NCBI GenBank assembly: GCA_003142855.1
Contig: PLNW01000073.1
Span: forward strand, 108,197-172,196
Reading direction: 5' to 3'
Source of the DNA: Myxococcales bacterium
GTDB taxonomy: Bacteria; Myxococcota_A; Polyangia; Fen-1088
Length of the DNA: 64,000 nt
Positions 40,147 through 50,237 of the stretch are shown here, piece by piece. Every line of letters begins with the position of its first letter. Position 1 is the stretch's first letter. Below the pieces are notes generated by a model. That model worked only from the letters and a program-made list of their open reading frames with translations, searched no databases and was not told where the DNA came from. Both the position numbers and the translations under genes were made by a program.

Positions 40147-41361
40147 ATGTCCACTCTTCCCCAAGTTCCCGGTCGATTTGGTCTCTACGGAGGTCGCTAC
40201 GTCTCCGAGACCCTGATGCCCGCTCTCGAAGAGCTGACGGATGCATGGGAGCACTTCTCGGCCGACCCGACCTTCCGCGCCGAGCTGGACCGGTTGCTGC
40301 GCGATTATGTCGGTCGGCCCACGCCGCTGACCGAGGCGGCGCGGCTGGCCGATCACGTGGCCAAGACCCAGGGCCGCCGCCTGCGCGTGTTTCTCAAGCG
40401 CGAGGATCTCTGCCACACCGGCTCGCACAAATTGAACAACTGCGTGGGCCAGATTCTGCTGGCCCAGCGCCTCCGCAAGAAGCGCATCATCGCCGAGACT
40501 GGGGCTGGGCAGCACGGCGTGGCCACGGCCACGGTGTGCGCCTTGTTCGGGCTGCCCTGCGAGATCTACATGGGCGCCGTCGACGTGGAACGCCAATCGC
40601 TCAACGTGTTTCGCATGCGGTTGCTCGGGGCCAAGGTCCACTCGGTCAAGAACGGCACCGCGACCTTGAAAGACGCAATGAACGAAGCCATGCGCGACTG
40701 GGTGACCAACGTGGAAACCACGCACTACGTGCTGGGAACCGTGGCTGGCCCGCATCCCTATCCGACCATGGTGGGCGAGTTGCAGTCGGTGATCGGCCGC
40801 GAAGCGCGCGTCCAGATCCAGGCTGCCACAGGTCGGCTGCCCGACGCATGCCTGGCTTGCGTGGGCGGCGGGTCCAACGCCATGGGCCTGTTTCGCGGAT
40901 TCATCGATGATCCCGGGGTACAGCTCTTTGGCGTGGAAGCAGCGGGCGAGGGCGTCGACACCAACCACCACGCCGCCACCCTGGGCAAGGGCCGGCCAGG
41001 CGTGCTGCACGGCACGCGTTCCTACGTGCTGTGCGACGACGACGGCCAGATTGCCGAAGCCCACTCCATCTCGGCTGGCCTCGACTACCCCGGCGTCGGA
41101 CCCGAGCACAGCTTTCTGCGCGACACGGGGCGAGCCGTGTACCTGGCGGCCACGGACCAGGAGGCCCTGGACGCATGTCGCCGGCTGGCCCGCTGCGAGG
41201 GCATCATTCCGGCCCTGGAAAGCGCGCACGCGGTGGCAGGACTGCCCCGCGTGGCCGAGCGACTCCCCGACGGTGCCAGCGTCATCATCAACATCTCGGG
41301 CCGCGGCGACAAGGACATGGGCACCATTGCCAAGCACTTCGGCGCGGGGGTGTCGTCATGA
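40147..41361 (+). CDS. trpB: Tryptophan synthase beta chain
   Basis: 404 residues. PLP enzyme joining indole and serine. PLP Lys in [28 protein letters not shown] (catalytic Glu region), phosphate loop GGGSNAMG and C-terminal [10 protein letters not shown]. Overlaps trpA by 4 bp. Other trp genes are not in the window. Confidence 0.97.
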   Translation: MSTLPQVPGRFGLYGGRYVSETLMPALEELTDAWEHFSADPTFRAELDRLLRDYVGRPTPLTEAARLADHVAKTQGRRLRVFLKREDLCHTGSHKLNNCVGQILLAQRLRKKRIIAETGAGQHGVATATVCALFGLPCEIYMGAVDVERQSLNVFRMRLLGAKVHSVKNGTATLKDAMNEAMRDWVTNVETTHYVLGTVAGPHPYPTMVGELQSVIGREARVQIQAATGRLPDACLACVGGGSNAMGLFRGFIDDPGVQLFGVEAAGEGVDTNHHAATLGKGRPGVLHGTRSYVLCDDDGQIAEAHSISAGLDYPGVGPEHSFLRDTGRAVYLAATDQEALDACRRLARCEGIIPALESAHAVAGLPRVAERLPDGASVIINISGRGDKDMGTIAKHFGAGVSS

Positions 41362-42182
41362 CAACTGCGCCGTCCACCTCGCGCATAGCCGCCGCATTTG
41401 CCAAGGCTCGCTCGCAGGGCCGCAAGGCGCTGGTCCTGTACCTGACCGGCTGCGACCCCGATTTCGACACCAGTCGCCGCCTTCTGCTGGCCGCCGCGCG
41501 AGCCGGAGCTGACGTGCTCGAACTAGGCGTGCCGTGGAGCGACCCCTCGGCTGACGGGCCGGCGATTCAGGCAGCCATGCGCCGCGCGCTCGCCGCGGGC
41601 GGGGGCATGGCCAAGGCGCTCGATTTGTGCCGGGCCGTGCGCACTGACAATCCGGACGTTCCCGTGGTGCTCTTTGGCTACGCAAACCCCATCTTCGTGC
41701 GTGGCACTGCGAAGTTTGCTGCCCAAGCTAAGCAGGCTGGCGCCGACGGAGCGCTCTGCGTGGATTGGCCGCCCGATGAAGATCCCGAGCTGGCCCAGGC
41801 CCTCGCCCAGCAGGGTCTGGCTTTGGTGCCTCTCATTGCGCCCACGTCGACACCGGCGCGGGTCAAGGCCGCCGCCGCCGTGGCCGGCGGCTTTTTCTAT
41901 TACGTCTCCCTGACCGGCATCACAGGCAGTCAATTGCCCAATCTGGCCGCTGCATCCGCGGGTGTGCAACAAGTGCGCGAACTGTCCGGCGGCCGCCTGC
42001 CCGTTGCTGTGGGATTCGGAATCGCCACGCCGGCGGACGCGCGCGCCGTAGCGGGATTTGCCGACGGCGTGGTGGTTGGCAGCGCCGCAGTCCGCGTGAT
42101 CGAGCGAGCCGTGAGCGAGGGTCGCGATCCAGTACCCGCGCTGGAAGCATTTGTAGCCGAGCTGCGCGCGGCGCTGGGCTAG
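41358..42182 (+). CDS. trpA: Tryptophan synthase alpha chain
   Basis: 274 residues. TIM barrel that splits indole-3-glycerol phosphate. Catalytic Glu in [19 protein letters not shown] and Asp in the SDPSADGP loop (most TrpA have GVPFSDP, here Trp). [12 protein letters not shown] and [11 protein letters not shown] are present. ATG at 41358 inside the trpB stop (ATGA). Confidence 0.97.
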   Translation: MTTAPSTSRIAAAFAKARSQGRKALVLYLTGCDPDFDTSRRLLLAAARAGADVLELGVPWSDPSADGPAIQAAMRRALAAGGGMAKALDLCRAVRTDNPDVPVVLFGYANPIFVRGTAKFAAQAKQAGADGALCVDWPPDEDPELAQALAQQGLALVPLIAPTSTPARVKAAAAVAGGFFYYVSLTGITGSQLPNLAAASAGVQQVRELSGGRLPVAVGFGIATPADARAVAGFADGVVVGSAAVRVIERAVSEGRDPVPALEAFVAELRAALG

Positions 42183-42190
42183 TTTCCCCT

Positions 42191-43165
<975 letters not shown>

Positions 43166-43195
43166 GGAATCCTTCGTTCGGTTCTATATTGATGC

Positions 43196-44929
43196 CTAGA
43201 TCGCCTTCAAGGCCTGATCGATCTCCTTGCGAAGCCCGTCCTTGAATTGCCACTCCTTCTTCGTCCCGTCGGCTTCCTCGCGCGACCACATGCCATCGGG
43301 AACGCCGTATCTAAACCCTCCCTTGACGACCACACCGTCCTTGAGCTTGAGAGTGCATGGCCCATCGAGTAGGCCGCCCCTGAACTGGCCAGTGACGCTG
43401 GTGCCTGTCAGAAGGAAGAGGGTTCCGGCGCCGTCGTATCTTCCGTTTCTAAAGTCCCCCTTGTAGGTGCCTACTCGTGGCATCACCAGGGTTCCCTTTC
43501 CATCGAAGTAGTCGTTGCGGAATTCGCCGACGTACTTCTGCCCATCTCGCGACTCCAAACTGCCATTGCCTTCGCGTTTGCCGTTCCTCAGGTCCCCGAC
43601 ATAGACACTGCCATCGGTGTAGATGCGCTTGCCTTGGCCTTCTTCCCAATCATTTCTGAAACTGCCCTCGTATCTGCTCCTGTCGGCAAATGTGACGACC
43701 CCCTTGCCTTCGCGCCTTCCGCCGCGAAATTCCCCTGTGTACACCCCGCCGTCCGCGTAGGTCAGGGTGCCTTTCCCGTCGTACAGGCCATCGACGAACT
43801 CCCCCGAGTAGTGCGCGCCATTTCGAAGCTTGTGATCGCCCTTTCCGTGCCACTTTCCTAGCTTGAAATCCCCTGTGTAGGTCGCGCCGTCGGAGAAAGT
43901 CACCGTTCCATGTCCGTCATACAGCCCGTTCTTGAACTCGCCCTCGTAGGTCAGGTCGGCTGGCTGGGTAAGCTTTCCTCGGCCATTGAACAGATTGTCC
44001 TTCCATTCTCCATCGTAGTTGCGGCCGTTCTTCAACCTCATCACGCCATGCCCGTTCCTGGTCCCGTTTCTGAATTCACCTTCATAGACATCGCCGTTGG
44101 CTTTGGTTTCTGTCCCTCGGCCGTGGGCCAGATTGTCCTTCCATTCTCCTTCGTAGCTGAAGCCATTTCTCGACCTGGTTACGCCATGCCCGTTCCTGTT
44201 GCCGTTTGTGAATTCACCTTCATAGACATCGCCGTTGGCTTGGGTTTCTGTCCCTCGGCCATGGAACAGATTGTCCTTCCACTCTCCATCGTAGCTGAAG
44301 CCGTTTCTCGACCTCGTCACGCCATGCCCGTTCCTGTTCCCGTTTGTAAATTCGCCTCTATAGACATCGCCGTTGGCTTGGGTTTCCGTCCCTCGGCCAT
44401 GGAACAGATTGTCCTTCCACTCTCCATCGTAGGCGCGGCCGTTTCTCGACCTGGTTACGCCATGCCCATTCCTGTTGCCGTTTGTGAATTCACCTTCATA
44501 GACATCGCCGTTGGCTTGGGTTTCCGTCCCTCGGCCGTCGTGAAAATTGTTCTTCCAACCTCCCACGTATTTTGCGCCGCCGGGACTGGTGAGGGTGCCC
44601 TGGCCGTCCATCAGGCCTCCCTTGAAGTCGCCGACGAATTTCGCGCCGTTGCCCCAGACCCTGGTCCCCTTTCCCTCGTACCGGCCACCCTTGAATTCGC
44701 CCTCATAGCTGCCGCCGTCGTCGAAGATCTTGATGCCGCGGCCCTCGAACCTCCCATCCTTGAACTGGCCCTCGTAACTGCCCCCGTCCGGGTACACCAG
44801 AAGGCCATTGCCATTCACGCAGTTGCCTTTGGCGCAGGTATGCGCGGCCACAACGGCGGGTCTGATCAGCCCCAGGACGGGGAGGGCGACAAGAAGTTGA
44901 AGCAAAGCCCTTGGTCCAATGTTTCGCAT
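43196..44929 (-). CDS. Secreted MORN-repeat protein
   Basis: 577 residues. Signal peptide (MRNIGPRALLQLLVALPVLG onward) then about 22 MORN repeats (Y-x-G-x-F/W-x2-G/N-x2-x-G-x-G) from residue 35 to 545, and a short charged tail. Four 46-residue double units are nearly identical (GRGTETQANGDVYEGEFTNG and NRNGHGVTRSRNG...). MORN repeats form elongated beta sheets for protein or lipid contact; in bacteria they are found in envelope proteins. AAGGG sits 5 nt before the ATG at 44929. Function unknown. Confidence 0.9.
   Translation of the reverse strand: MRNIGPRALLQLLVALPVLGLIRPAVVAAHTCAKGNCVNGNGLLVYPDGGSYEGQFKDGRFEGRGIKIFDDGGSYEGEFKGGRYEGKGTRVWGNGAKFVGDFKGGLMDGQGTLTSPGGAKYVGGWKNNFHDGRGTETQANGDVYEGEFTNGNRNGHGVTRSRNGRAYDGEWKDNLFHGRGTETQANGDVYRGEFTNGNRNGHGVTRSRNGFSYDGEWKDNLFHGRGTETQANGDVYEGEFTNGNRNGHGVTRSRNGFSYEGEWKDNLAHGRGTETKANGDVYEGEFRNGTRNGHGVMRLKNGRNYDGEWKDNLFNGRGKLTQPADLTYEGEFKNGLYDGHGTVTFSDGATYTGDFKLGKWHGKGDHKLRNGAHYSGEFVDGLYDGKGTLTYADGGVYTGEFRGGRREGKGVVTFADRSRYEGSFRNDWEEGQGKRIYTDGSVYVGDLRNGKREGNGSLESRDGQKYVGEFRNDYFDGKGTLVMPRVGTYKGDFRNGRYDGAGTLFLLTGTSVTGQFRGGLLDGPCTLKLKDGVVVKGGFRYGVPDGMWSREEADGTKKEWQFKDGLRKEIDQALKAI
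43980..44535. repeat. Tandem 138-bp repeats in the MORN gene
   Basis: Four consecutive units with a period of exactly 138 bp (conserved marker CATAGACATCGCCGTTGGCT near 44084, 44222, 44360 and 44498). Units differ at only a few positions, showing recent duplication or gene conversion. Confidence 0.9.
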
Positions 44930-45058
44930 GGTGACCCTTCCCAGGCCGTCCTGCCTGGTAACGGCGACATGGTAACCCGGCGCGGTTCTGGACGGGGCTT
45001 CATGTCGTAGTTCGACGTTTGGCGACAGCAGTGCAGGAGGATTCTATACTCACGGGCC

Positions 45059-46009
45059 ATGCCACACCCGAGGCGATACGCAATCTTGGGCACGGGCGCG
45101 CTGGGCGGCTTCTATGGCGCACGCCTGTGTCGGGCTGGTTGCGATGTGCATTTTCTTTTGCACAGCGATTTCGAGCATGTGCGCCAGCACGGTTTGGTCG
45201 TGGATTCAAAGGACGGCGACTTCGTGCTGCCGCGCGTGCAGGCCTACCGGGACGTGCGCGACATGCCCCGTTGTGATGTGGTAGCGGTGGCGTTGAAGGC
45301 CACGAACAATCACTTGTTGCCGTCGTTGCTGCCGCCGGTGCTAGCCGAGGGTGGGGTGGTGCTGCTGATGCAGAATGGGCTAGGCGGTGAAGAGGAGGCG
45401 GCGCGGGCCGCGCCCGGCCATACCGTGCTGGCGGGTCTGTGTTTTCTCTGCTCCAACAGGGTCGGCCCGGGCCACATCTGCCATTCCGACTACGGTGCAG
45501 TTCGCTTTGCGCAGTACGCGGCTAATCGCGCTGTGGCTGGTGTCAGCGACAGCATGCGCGCCATCGGCCAGGACTTCGCGGCTGCAGGCATCGAGGTCGA
45601 CCTGTTGGAGGATTTGCTGCTGGCGCGCTGGCAGAAGCTGGTGTGGAACGTGCCGATAAGCGGCCTGTCGGTGGTGTTGAACGCGGACACGCGGGAGCTG
45701 ATGGCCGATCCGCACACGCGCGACCTGGCCGAGGACATCATGCGCGAGGTGGTGGCAGGGGCGCGGTCCTGCGGCCGGCACATCGACGACAGCTTCGTGC
45801 GGAAGATGCTCGACATGACCGTGGCGATGAAGCCCTACCGGGCGAGCCTGAAGGTCGATTTCGACGACCACCGACCCATGGAGGTGGAGGCCATCTACGG
45901 CAACCCTCTGCGCGCCGCCCAGCAAGCCGGTGCGCACATGCCTCTCGTCGAAACCCTGTACCGGCAGCTCAAGTTTCTCGACGCGCGGAACTGCGGAATG
46001 CGCGCGTAG
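45059..46009 (+). CDS. 2-dehydropantoate 2-reductase family (PanE/ApbA-like)
   Basis: 316 residues. Rossmann motif YAILGTGALGGFYGARL and the PanE pattern VALKATNNH, LMQNGLGGEE, LARWQKLVWNVPISGLS. Would reduce ketopantoate for pantothenate synthesis, but family members with other substrates exist and no pan gene is near, so the exact reaction is not certain. TATACT lies 8 nt before the ATG. Confidence 0.85.
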   Translation: MPHPRRYAILGTGALGGFYGARLCRAGCDVHFLLHSDFEHVRQHGLVVDSKDGDFVLPRVQAYRDVRDMPRCDVVAVALKATNNHLLPSLLPPVLAEGGVVLLMQNGLGGEEEAARAAPGHTVLAGLCFLCSNRVGPGHICHSDYGAVRFAQYAANRAVAGVSDSMRAIGQDFAAAGIEVDLLEDLLLARWQKLVWNVPISGLSVVLNADTRELMADPHTRDLAEDIMREVVAGARSCGRHIDDSFVRKMLDMTVAMKPYRASLKVDFDDHRPMEVEAIYGNPLRAAQQAGAHMPLVETLYRQLKFLDARNCGMRA

Positions 46010-46058
46010 GGACGGTTCCCAATGAAGAAGATTGTCGTCACTTTCGCCGTTCTCCGGC

Positions 46059-46436
46059 TCACGAGCGCGCATCCAGCGGACCCACGCGGGTGCGCAGGTC
46101 CGTGACCGTCCCGGGATCCACCAGCGGCTGCATGCGCGTCAGGATCTCCCGCTTGAGCAGGGTGATCTGGTGGGCCAGCGCGGAACTCGACACGCGTACG
46201 AAGAGCGTGCCTTCGTGCAGACGCTCGGCCCTGGTGTGCTGGCGCAAGGGACCGCCCACGGCTTGCTCGTAGGCAGCGAAGATGCGGTGCTCGCGGGCCC
46301 GGTGCTCACCGCCGATGCTCGCCACCACGGCCGACATCAGGGATGCCGCGGTCTCGGGTTCGGCATTCCGGCGCCGCGGCCGCCTGGCAGATCTCACCTT
46401 CAAAAGGTACTGCCGCCAGGGTTGGCTTGGCAACAT
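46059..46436 (-). CDS. DciA-like protein (DUF721)
   Basis: 125 residues. The C-terminal part (KRE ILTRMQPLV, FVRVSSSALAHQITLL, AYEQAVGGPLRQHTRAERLHEGTL) matches the DUF721/DciA domain, which helps load the replicative helicase DnaB in bacteria lacking DnaC. A basic, likely disordered N-terminus is present. Divergent from ridA. Confidence 0.82.
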   Translation of the reverse strand: MLPSQPWRQYLLKVRSARRPRRRNAEPETAASLMSAVVASIGGEHRAREHRIFAAYEQAVGGPLRQHTRAERLHEGTLFVRVSSSALAHQITLLKREILTRMQPLVDPGTVTDLRTRVGPLDARS

Positions 46437-46485
46437 GGCATCTGCGAAAATGTGCCCTGGCCGCGTCCCTTGCTATCATCGGACA

Positions 46486-46878
46486 ATGACTCGCGAGATC
46501 GTCTCCACCTCGTCTGCCCCGCGCGCAATCGGCCCGTATTCCCAGGCCGTGATCGTACAGGGCGCTCGCAGCATCTACTGTTCTGGCCAGATTCCGCTCG
46601 ATCCAGAAACCGGCGAGCTGGTGGGCAATGGCGACGTGGAAAAAGAAACCCACCGCGTGATGCAGAACTTGGCGGGCGTGCTCAAGGCTGCTGGTGTGTC
46701 CTTGGACGCTGTGGTCAAGACGACCATCTATCTGACCGACCTGGCGAGCTTTGCTGCCGTGAACGCGGTCTACGCCACGTACTTCGCAAGCACGCCACCG
46801 GCGCGCGCCACCGTGCAAGTCGCAGCCCTACCTCGGGGCGCGCAGGTCGAAATTGATGCCGTGGCCGTGGCGGCCTGA
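46486..46878 (+). CDS. ridA: RidA family enamine/imine deaminase
   Basis: 130 residues. Hydrolyses reactive 2-aminoacrylate-type enamines. Family blocks: APRAIGPYSQAVI, YCSGQIPLDPETGELV, VVKTTIYLTDLASFAAVN and RATVQVAALPRGAQVEIDAVA with the key Arg. ATG at 46486 chosen because the upstream frame overlaps the DciA gene. TATCAT lies 6 nt upstream. Confidence 0.95.
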   Translation: MTREIVSTSSAPRAIGPYSQAVIVQGARSIYCSGQIPLDPETGELVGNGDVEKETHRVMQNLAGVLKAAGVSLDAVVKTTIYLTDLASFAAVNAVYATYFASTPPARATVQVAALPRGAQVEIDAVAVAA

Positions 46879-46909
46879 AGCCAAACGTGAAATGCGGCGC
46901 AACCCGAGG

Positions 46910-47101
46910 CTACGGAGCCTTCGCGACGAAACCGGAACGGATGCAACGGGTGCAGACGCGCACGCGCTTTCGCGAGCCCTCTATCACCACATGCACATTC
47001 TGCAGGTTCGGCCGCTGCAGGCTCTTGGTCCTGATGTTCGAGTGGCTCACGGTGTTGGCCACTTTCCTTTGTTTACCGCAAATTGCACACTGCGCAGGCA
47101 T
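46910..47101 (-). CDS. rpmB: Large ribosomal subunit protein bL28
   Basis: 63 residues. MPAQCAICGKQRKVANTVSH, then LQRPNLQNVHVV and RVRVCTRCIRSG. The CxxC pairs show the zinc-binding version of L28. GGAGAA lies 3-5 nt before the ATG at 47101. A longer frame upstream is a shadow. Confidence 0.95.
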   Translation of the reverse strand: MPAQCAICGKQRKVANTVSHSNIRTKSLQRPNLQNVHVVIEGSRKRVRVCTRCIRSGFVAKAP

Positions 47102-47137
47102 GGTTTCTCCGAGAGGGCGTACCATTAGCACCGACTG

Positions 47138-48733
47138 ATGCCCATCGCAAGCACTGACAGACAAGCCGGCATCGCCACTGTGCTCATGGCGGCGCACATC
47201 CTCGTGGCTGCCGGCGGGCTGGCTTGCCGGGGATCCAAGCCAAAGCGCGACGCGGCGGTCGACGCAAGATCGGTGGCCGCGCCAAACCTGGGCCCGCCCG
47301 TCGACCTCGTGGGCACGGTGCAGGACAGCCGCGGTACGCCCCTGCCGGACGCCTTGGTCATCGCTTGGCCCAAGGACAAGCACTCCGGTTCCGTGGTGCA
47401 GGCGCGCTCGAATCCCGACGGACACTTTGTCTTGCCTCGCTTGCTGCCGGGAACATGGACGCTGCTTGCCGAGGCTGCCGGCTTCGGCACGTTGGAACTC
47501 GATCGAGCCGTGCCAGACTCGGAATCGGTCGTGCTGGCGCTCGAAGGAGAGGGGCGCAGCCTCAGCGGCCTCGTGCTCAGCAGCCCAACCCGCGCCGACC
47601 CAGAAGCGCATGTGGTGCTGGGCGGGCCAGGCCTGCGCTGGCCGCGTGAGACGGTGGCAGACGCGCATGGCGCTTTTTCGTTCGCGGGTTTGGGTCTGGG
47701 CCGGTTCGCGGTTCGCGCCACGCATGGCAAGCTGGTGTCAGCGACGGCAAGTCAGGTGATCGAAGAAAACACAGGACACTTGGCACCGGTGCGGTTGCTG
47801 TTGGGCCCGGGCGCCTTCGTGGAGGGCCGCGTGCGCGACGACATGGGCCGAACCCTTCCGGGGGCCGCAGTCGACGTGCTGACCATGCCATCCGACGACT
47901 TGCCCGTGGGCTGCCAGTCGGATGAGGAGGGCAAGTTCACCGTCGGGCCGATGCGGCCCGGTCGCTACCAGGTTCTCGCCCGGCTGGACGGCCACATCCT
48001 GTTGGATGCGCCGGAAATCTCGCTTGCCGGCGGAAACAAAGTCCAAGTAGCCCCCAGGCTCGCGCGGGCGGCTCTCGTGTCGGGCCGAGTGCTTGACCAG
48101 GACGGCTCTCCGCTGCGCGCAGTGCCCGTCTCGGTGGTCGGGCTAGTGGGCGGACAGGACGAGGTGATCGTTCTGCCCGGCGCCTTGCCCACGGCGGCCG
48201 AGGCGGCCGAGCTGCCGCCGGGCTCGCTGGCGCGTCAGGGGAGCATTCGCACGGCGCTTTCCGATGCGCAGGGACACTTCGAGGTCAGGGGATTGGCTCC
48301 GGGGCGTGCGCGGCTTGAGGTTTCACCGCCTGACAAACTGCCTCTGCGACGCGAGCCACTCTTGCTTGCGCCAGGCGATGCCCGCGATCTGGGCGATGTG
48401 GTCGTGGCAACCGGTGTGGTGATTTCTGGCCGCGTCCTGGACCAGGGCGGCCAGGTTCTGGAGGGTGCTCAGGTGGAAGCCCGTGCCGCCGGAAAGCCCG
48501 TGCGCCCCGCCATTCGGGTCACATCCGACCCGCAAGGCCAATTCTTGATCCGCCTCCCTGTGGGCGAATATGCGGTCGCGGTCCAAGCCAAAGACCATGC
48601 GTCGCAGACCATCCCCATAGTGCGCGCCATGGGGCAGCCCGATCCTTTGGAATTCCGGCTGGCGCCCCGTGCGGCTAGCGCCGACGGCGGGCCACCGTCG
48701 CCATCAGCAGGAGCACCAGCACACACGCAATAG
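47138..48733 (+). CDS. Secreted protein with repeated carboxypeptidase-regulatory/Ig-like domains
   Basis: 531 residues. A hydrophobic N-terminus reaches LACRGSKP (possible lipoprotein Cys). About five repeats of the transthyretin-like CarboxypepD_reg fold: GTVQDSRGTPLPDALV, GRVRDDMGRTLPGAAVDV, GRVLDQDGSPLRAVPVSV, GRVLDQGGQVLEGAQVEA, each with a GxF/GPMRPGRYQV-type strand pair. Likely extracellular adhesion or scaffolding; no catalytic domain. The last 59 bp overlap the end of the convergent matrixin-type gene. Confidence 0.82.
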   Translation: MPIASTDRQAGIATVLMAAHILVAAGGLACRGSKPKRDAAVDARSVAAPNLGPPVDLVGTVQDSRGTPLPDALVIAWPKDKHSGSVVQARSNPDGHFVLPRLLPGTWTLLAEAAGFGTLELDRAVPDSESVVLALEGEGRSLSGLVLSSPTRADPEAHVVLGGPGLRWPRETVADAHGAFSFAGLGLGRFAVRATHGKLVSATASQVIEENTGHLAPVRLLLGPGAFVEGRVRDDMGRTLPGAAVDVLTMPSDDLPVGCQSDEEGKFTVGPMRPGRYQVLARLDGHILLDAPEISLAGGNKVQVAPRLARAALVSGRVLDQDGSPLRAVPVSVVGLVGGQDEVIVLPGALPTAAEAAELPPGSLARQGSIRTALSDAQGHFEVRGLAPGRARLEVSPPDKLPLRREPLLLAPGDARDLGDVVVATGVVISGRVLDQGGQVLEGAQVEARAAGKPVRPAIRVTSDPQGQFLIRLPVGEYAVAVQAKDHASQTIPIVRAMGQPDPLEFRLAPRAASADGGPPSPSAGAPAHTQ

Positions 48734-49640
48734 AGTCACGTCTCGGTCGCGCCGGGTAGGAACAGCCACCGCCGCCGGTTGCCAGATAGGCTCCCGACGG
48801 AGGGAGGCACACGAAGTTCGGCTCGACATGGTAGATATCGCACACGGCCTGCACGTCATCGAGCGACAGACTGCGCAGATCAACCTCCGCGCCGGGCGAA
48901 GCAACCGAGACGTACATCGTCGCCTGCGTGATGACGGTCGGCAGGTCGTCGTCGCTGCAATCAGGCACCGGGTTGCCCAGGTTATCCAGGGGCCGCGGAA
49001 TCACCTTGCCGTCGGCAAAAGTCGCCCCTGGGTTGAAGCACGTGTGGTCTAGACCGATGACGTGCCCGAACTCATGGGTGATCGCCCCCTGGAAGTCTTG
49101 GGTGTTGGTCTGGAACAGCTCGGGATGGGTCACGAAGTCGCCCCAGGTGAAGTTGTAGGCATTGACCTCCAAGTCAGCATCCAAGATCTCGCCGCTGTTC
49201 TTGAGCTGGAACACGGAAGTGATGGCCAACGCGTGCTCGTCATAGCAAGGGGGGTCGTTGGGATCATCTCCACTAGGCGGAGGTTCGCGACACCACTTGT
49301 CCTGGCGGAAGATCAATCGATTGTGGTAGTCCATGCCCACTGGGCCGGCGACATCGGGGACCGACACCACGGTGAAGATCACGTTGGTGCATCGATTGAC
49401 CCCATCGAGCGCCGCTTGACTCCAGGCCGCGCCCGCTGCGCTAGCCGCCTCAAAATAGCCTTGAGAATCCGACACGGGCGGAGGGGCGCCCAGGGAAAAC
49501 TCCATGGTTGGGCAAGGGGTTTTCCAACGTGATAGCGCGCCCGCCTCGGTTACCGTGCGGACGTAGGCTGCGGCAGGCAAGGGCAGGGCAAACAACGCTG
49601 CCACAACAAGCGGCACGACTAGCATGGCTCGGGTGCTCAT
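48675..49640 (-). CDS. Secreted matrixin-type metalloprotease with MYXO-CTERM-like tail
   Basis: 321 residues. Signal peptide ending near LPLPAAA; zinc site HEFGHVIGLDH (His189, His193, His199) as in matrixins (M10), with CysP-rich insertions. The C-terminus has GGGGC, a hydrophobic segment and RRRR, the MYXO-CTERM pattern recognised by myxobacterial sorting to the outer surface. Predicted extracellular protease. ATG at 49640 chosen as the start of the signal peptide. Preceded in the same direction by a small secreted protein (19-bp gap). Confidence 0.85.
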   Translation of the reverse strand: MSTRAMLVVPLVVAALFALPLPAAAYVRTVTEAGALSRWKTPCPTMEFSLGAPPPVSDSQGYFEAASAAGAAWSQAALDGVNRCTNVIFTVVSVPDVAGPVGMDYHNRLIFRQDKWCREPPPSGDDPNDPPCYDEHALAITSVFQLKNSGEILDADLEVNAYNFTWGDFVTHPELFQTNTQDFQGAITHEFGHVIGLDHTCFNPGATFADGKVIPRPLDNLGNPVPDCSDDDLPTVITQATMYVSVASPGAEVDLRSLSLDDVQAVCDIYHVEPNFVCLPPSGAYLATGGGGCSYPARPRRDSIACVLVLLLMATVARRRR

Positions 49641-49659
49641 GGAAGTTGTCCCGGATCTC

Positions 49660-50211
49660 CTACGGCCTGAGCAGCGCGCGCACTCGCTGGCGAAACTCAT
49701 CCAGCCCCGTGGCAGGTTCGGCCGGGGCCGGTTGCAGCCGGCCCTGCGAATCGCGGCGCACAACCGCAGAATGCTCCGCGCCTTTCGCGACCCAGCGCTT
49801 GGCCGTGCTGTCCCAAGCCAAAGAGCGCTTGCCCTGACTCATTCCCACCACGCGAGGCGCGGCTTGGCCGGCAAGAAACAGCACCGTCTTCTCGCCAGGC
49901 GCAAAGCTGGGCATGCCGTGCACGCGCATTTCGATATTGCCCACGCTGCCGCCCGGCTGAACGATGACGATGGTCTCGCCGGGAGCGACCGCCCCTTTCC
50001 AAGCCTCCTCGACCTTGATCTCGGTGCGCGTGCGAATGGTCCGGTGGGAGGGATCCCAATCGCTCCTGGTTGACACGACCTGCGCGACCACAATGCGCTC
50101 GGCCTGGGCGGTCAGCTCCGCCAGGTCCAAGGCTTGGACCAACGAGCCCGCTGCCAGCGACGGCACCAGCAGGGATGCCAGGCACAAAGTCACACTTCGC
50201 AAGAGATTCAT
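49660..50211 (-). CDS. Small secreted protein of unknown function
   Basis: 183 residues. Signal peptide MNLLRSVTLCLASLLVPSLA, then a globular region with LAELTAQAERIVVAQVV, TEIKVEEAWKG and GEKTVLFLAGQ, a beta-rich pattern seen in myxobacterial exported proteins that often sit next to matrixin-type genes. No catalytic motif. Start at 50211 preferred over the upstream ATG 50241 because it begins the signal peptide. Probably co-transcribed with the protease and possibly its inhibitor or chaperone (inference). Confidence 0.7.
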   Translation of the reverse strand: MNLLRSVTLCLASLLVPSLAAGSLVQALDLAELTAQAERIVVAQVVSTRSDWDPSHRTIRTRTEIKVEEAWKGAVAPGETIVIVQPGGSVGNIEMRVHGMPSFAPGEKTVLFLAGQAAPRVVGMSQGKRSLAWDSTAKRWVAKGAEHSAVVRRDSQGRLQPAPAEPATGLDEFRQRVRALLRP

Positions 50212-50237
50212 GACGACAAGAGTAGCACTACCCCATG

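Noticed and set aside
40087..41337. Long minus-strand extension of the zinc-ribbon ORF
   Set aside because: It is antisense to trpB; only the last 107 codons (39763-40086) show real repeats.
43910..45010. 366-residue plus-strand ORF in the MORN gene region
   Set aside because: Its repetitive hydrophobic translation is the antisense of the MORN repeats; the minus-strand gene has signal peptide, SD and clear repeats.
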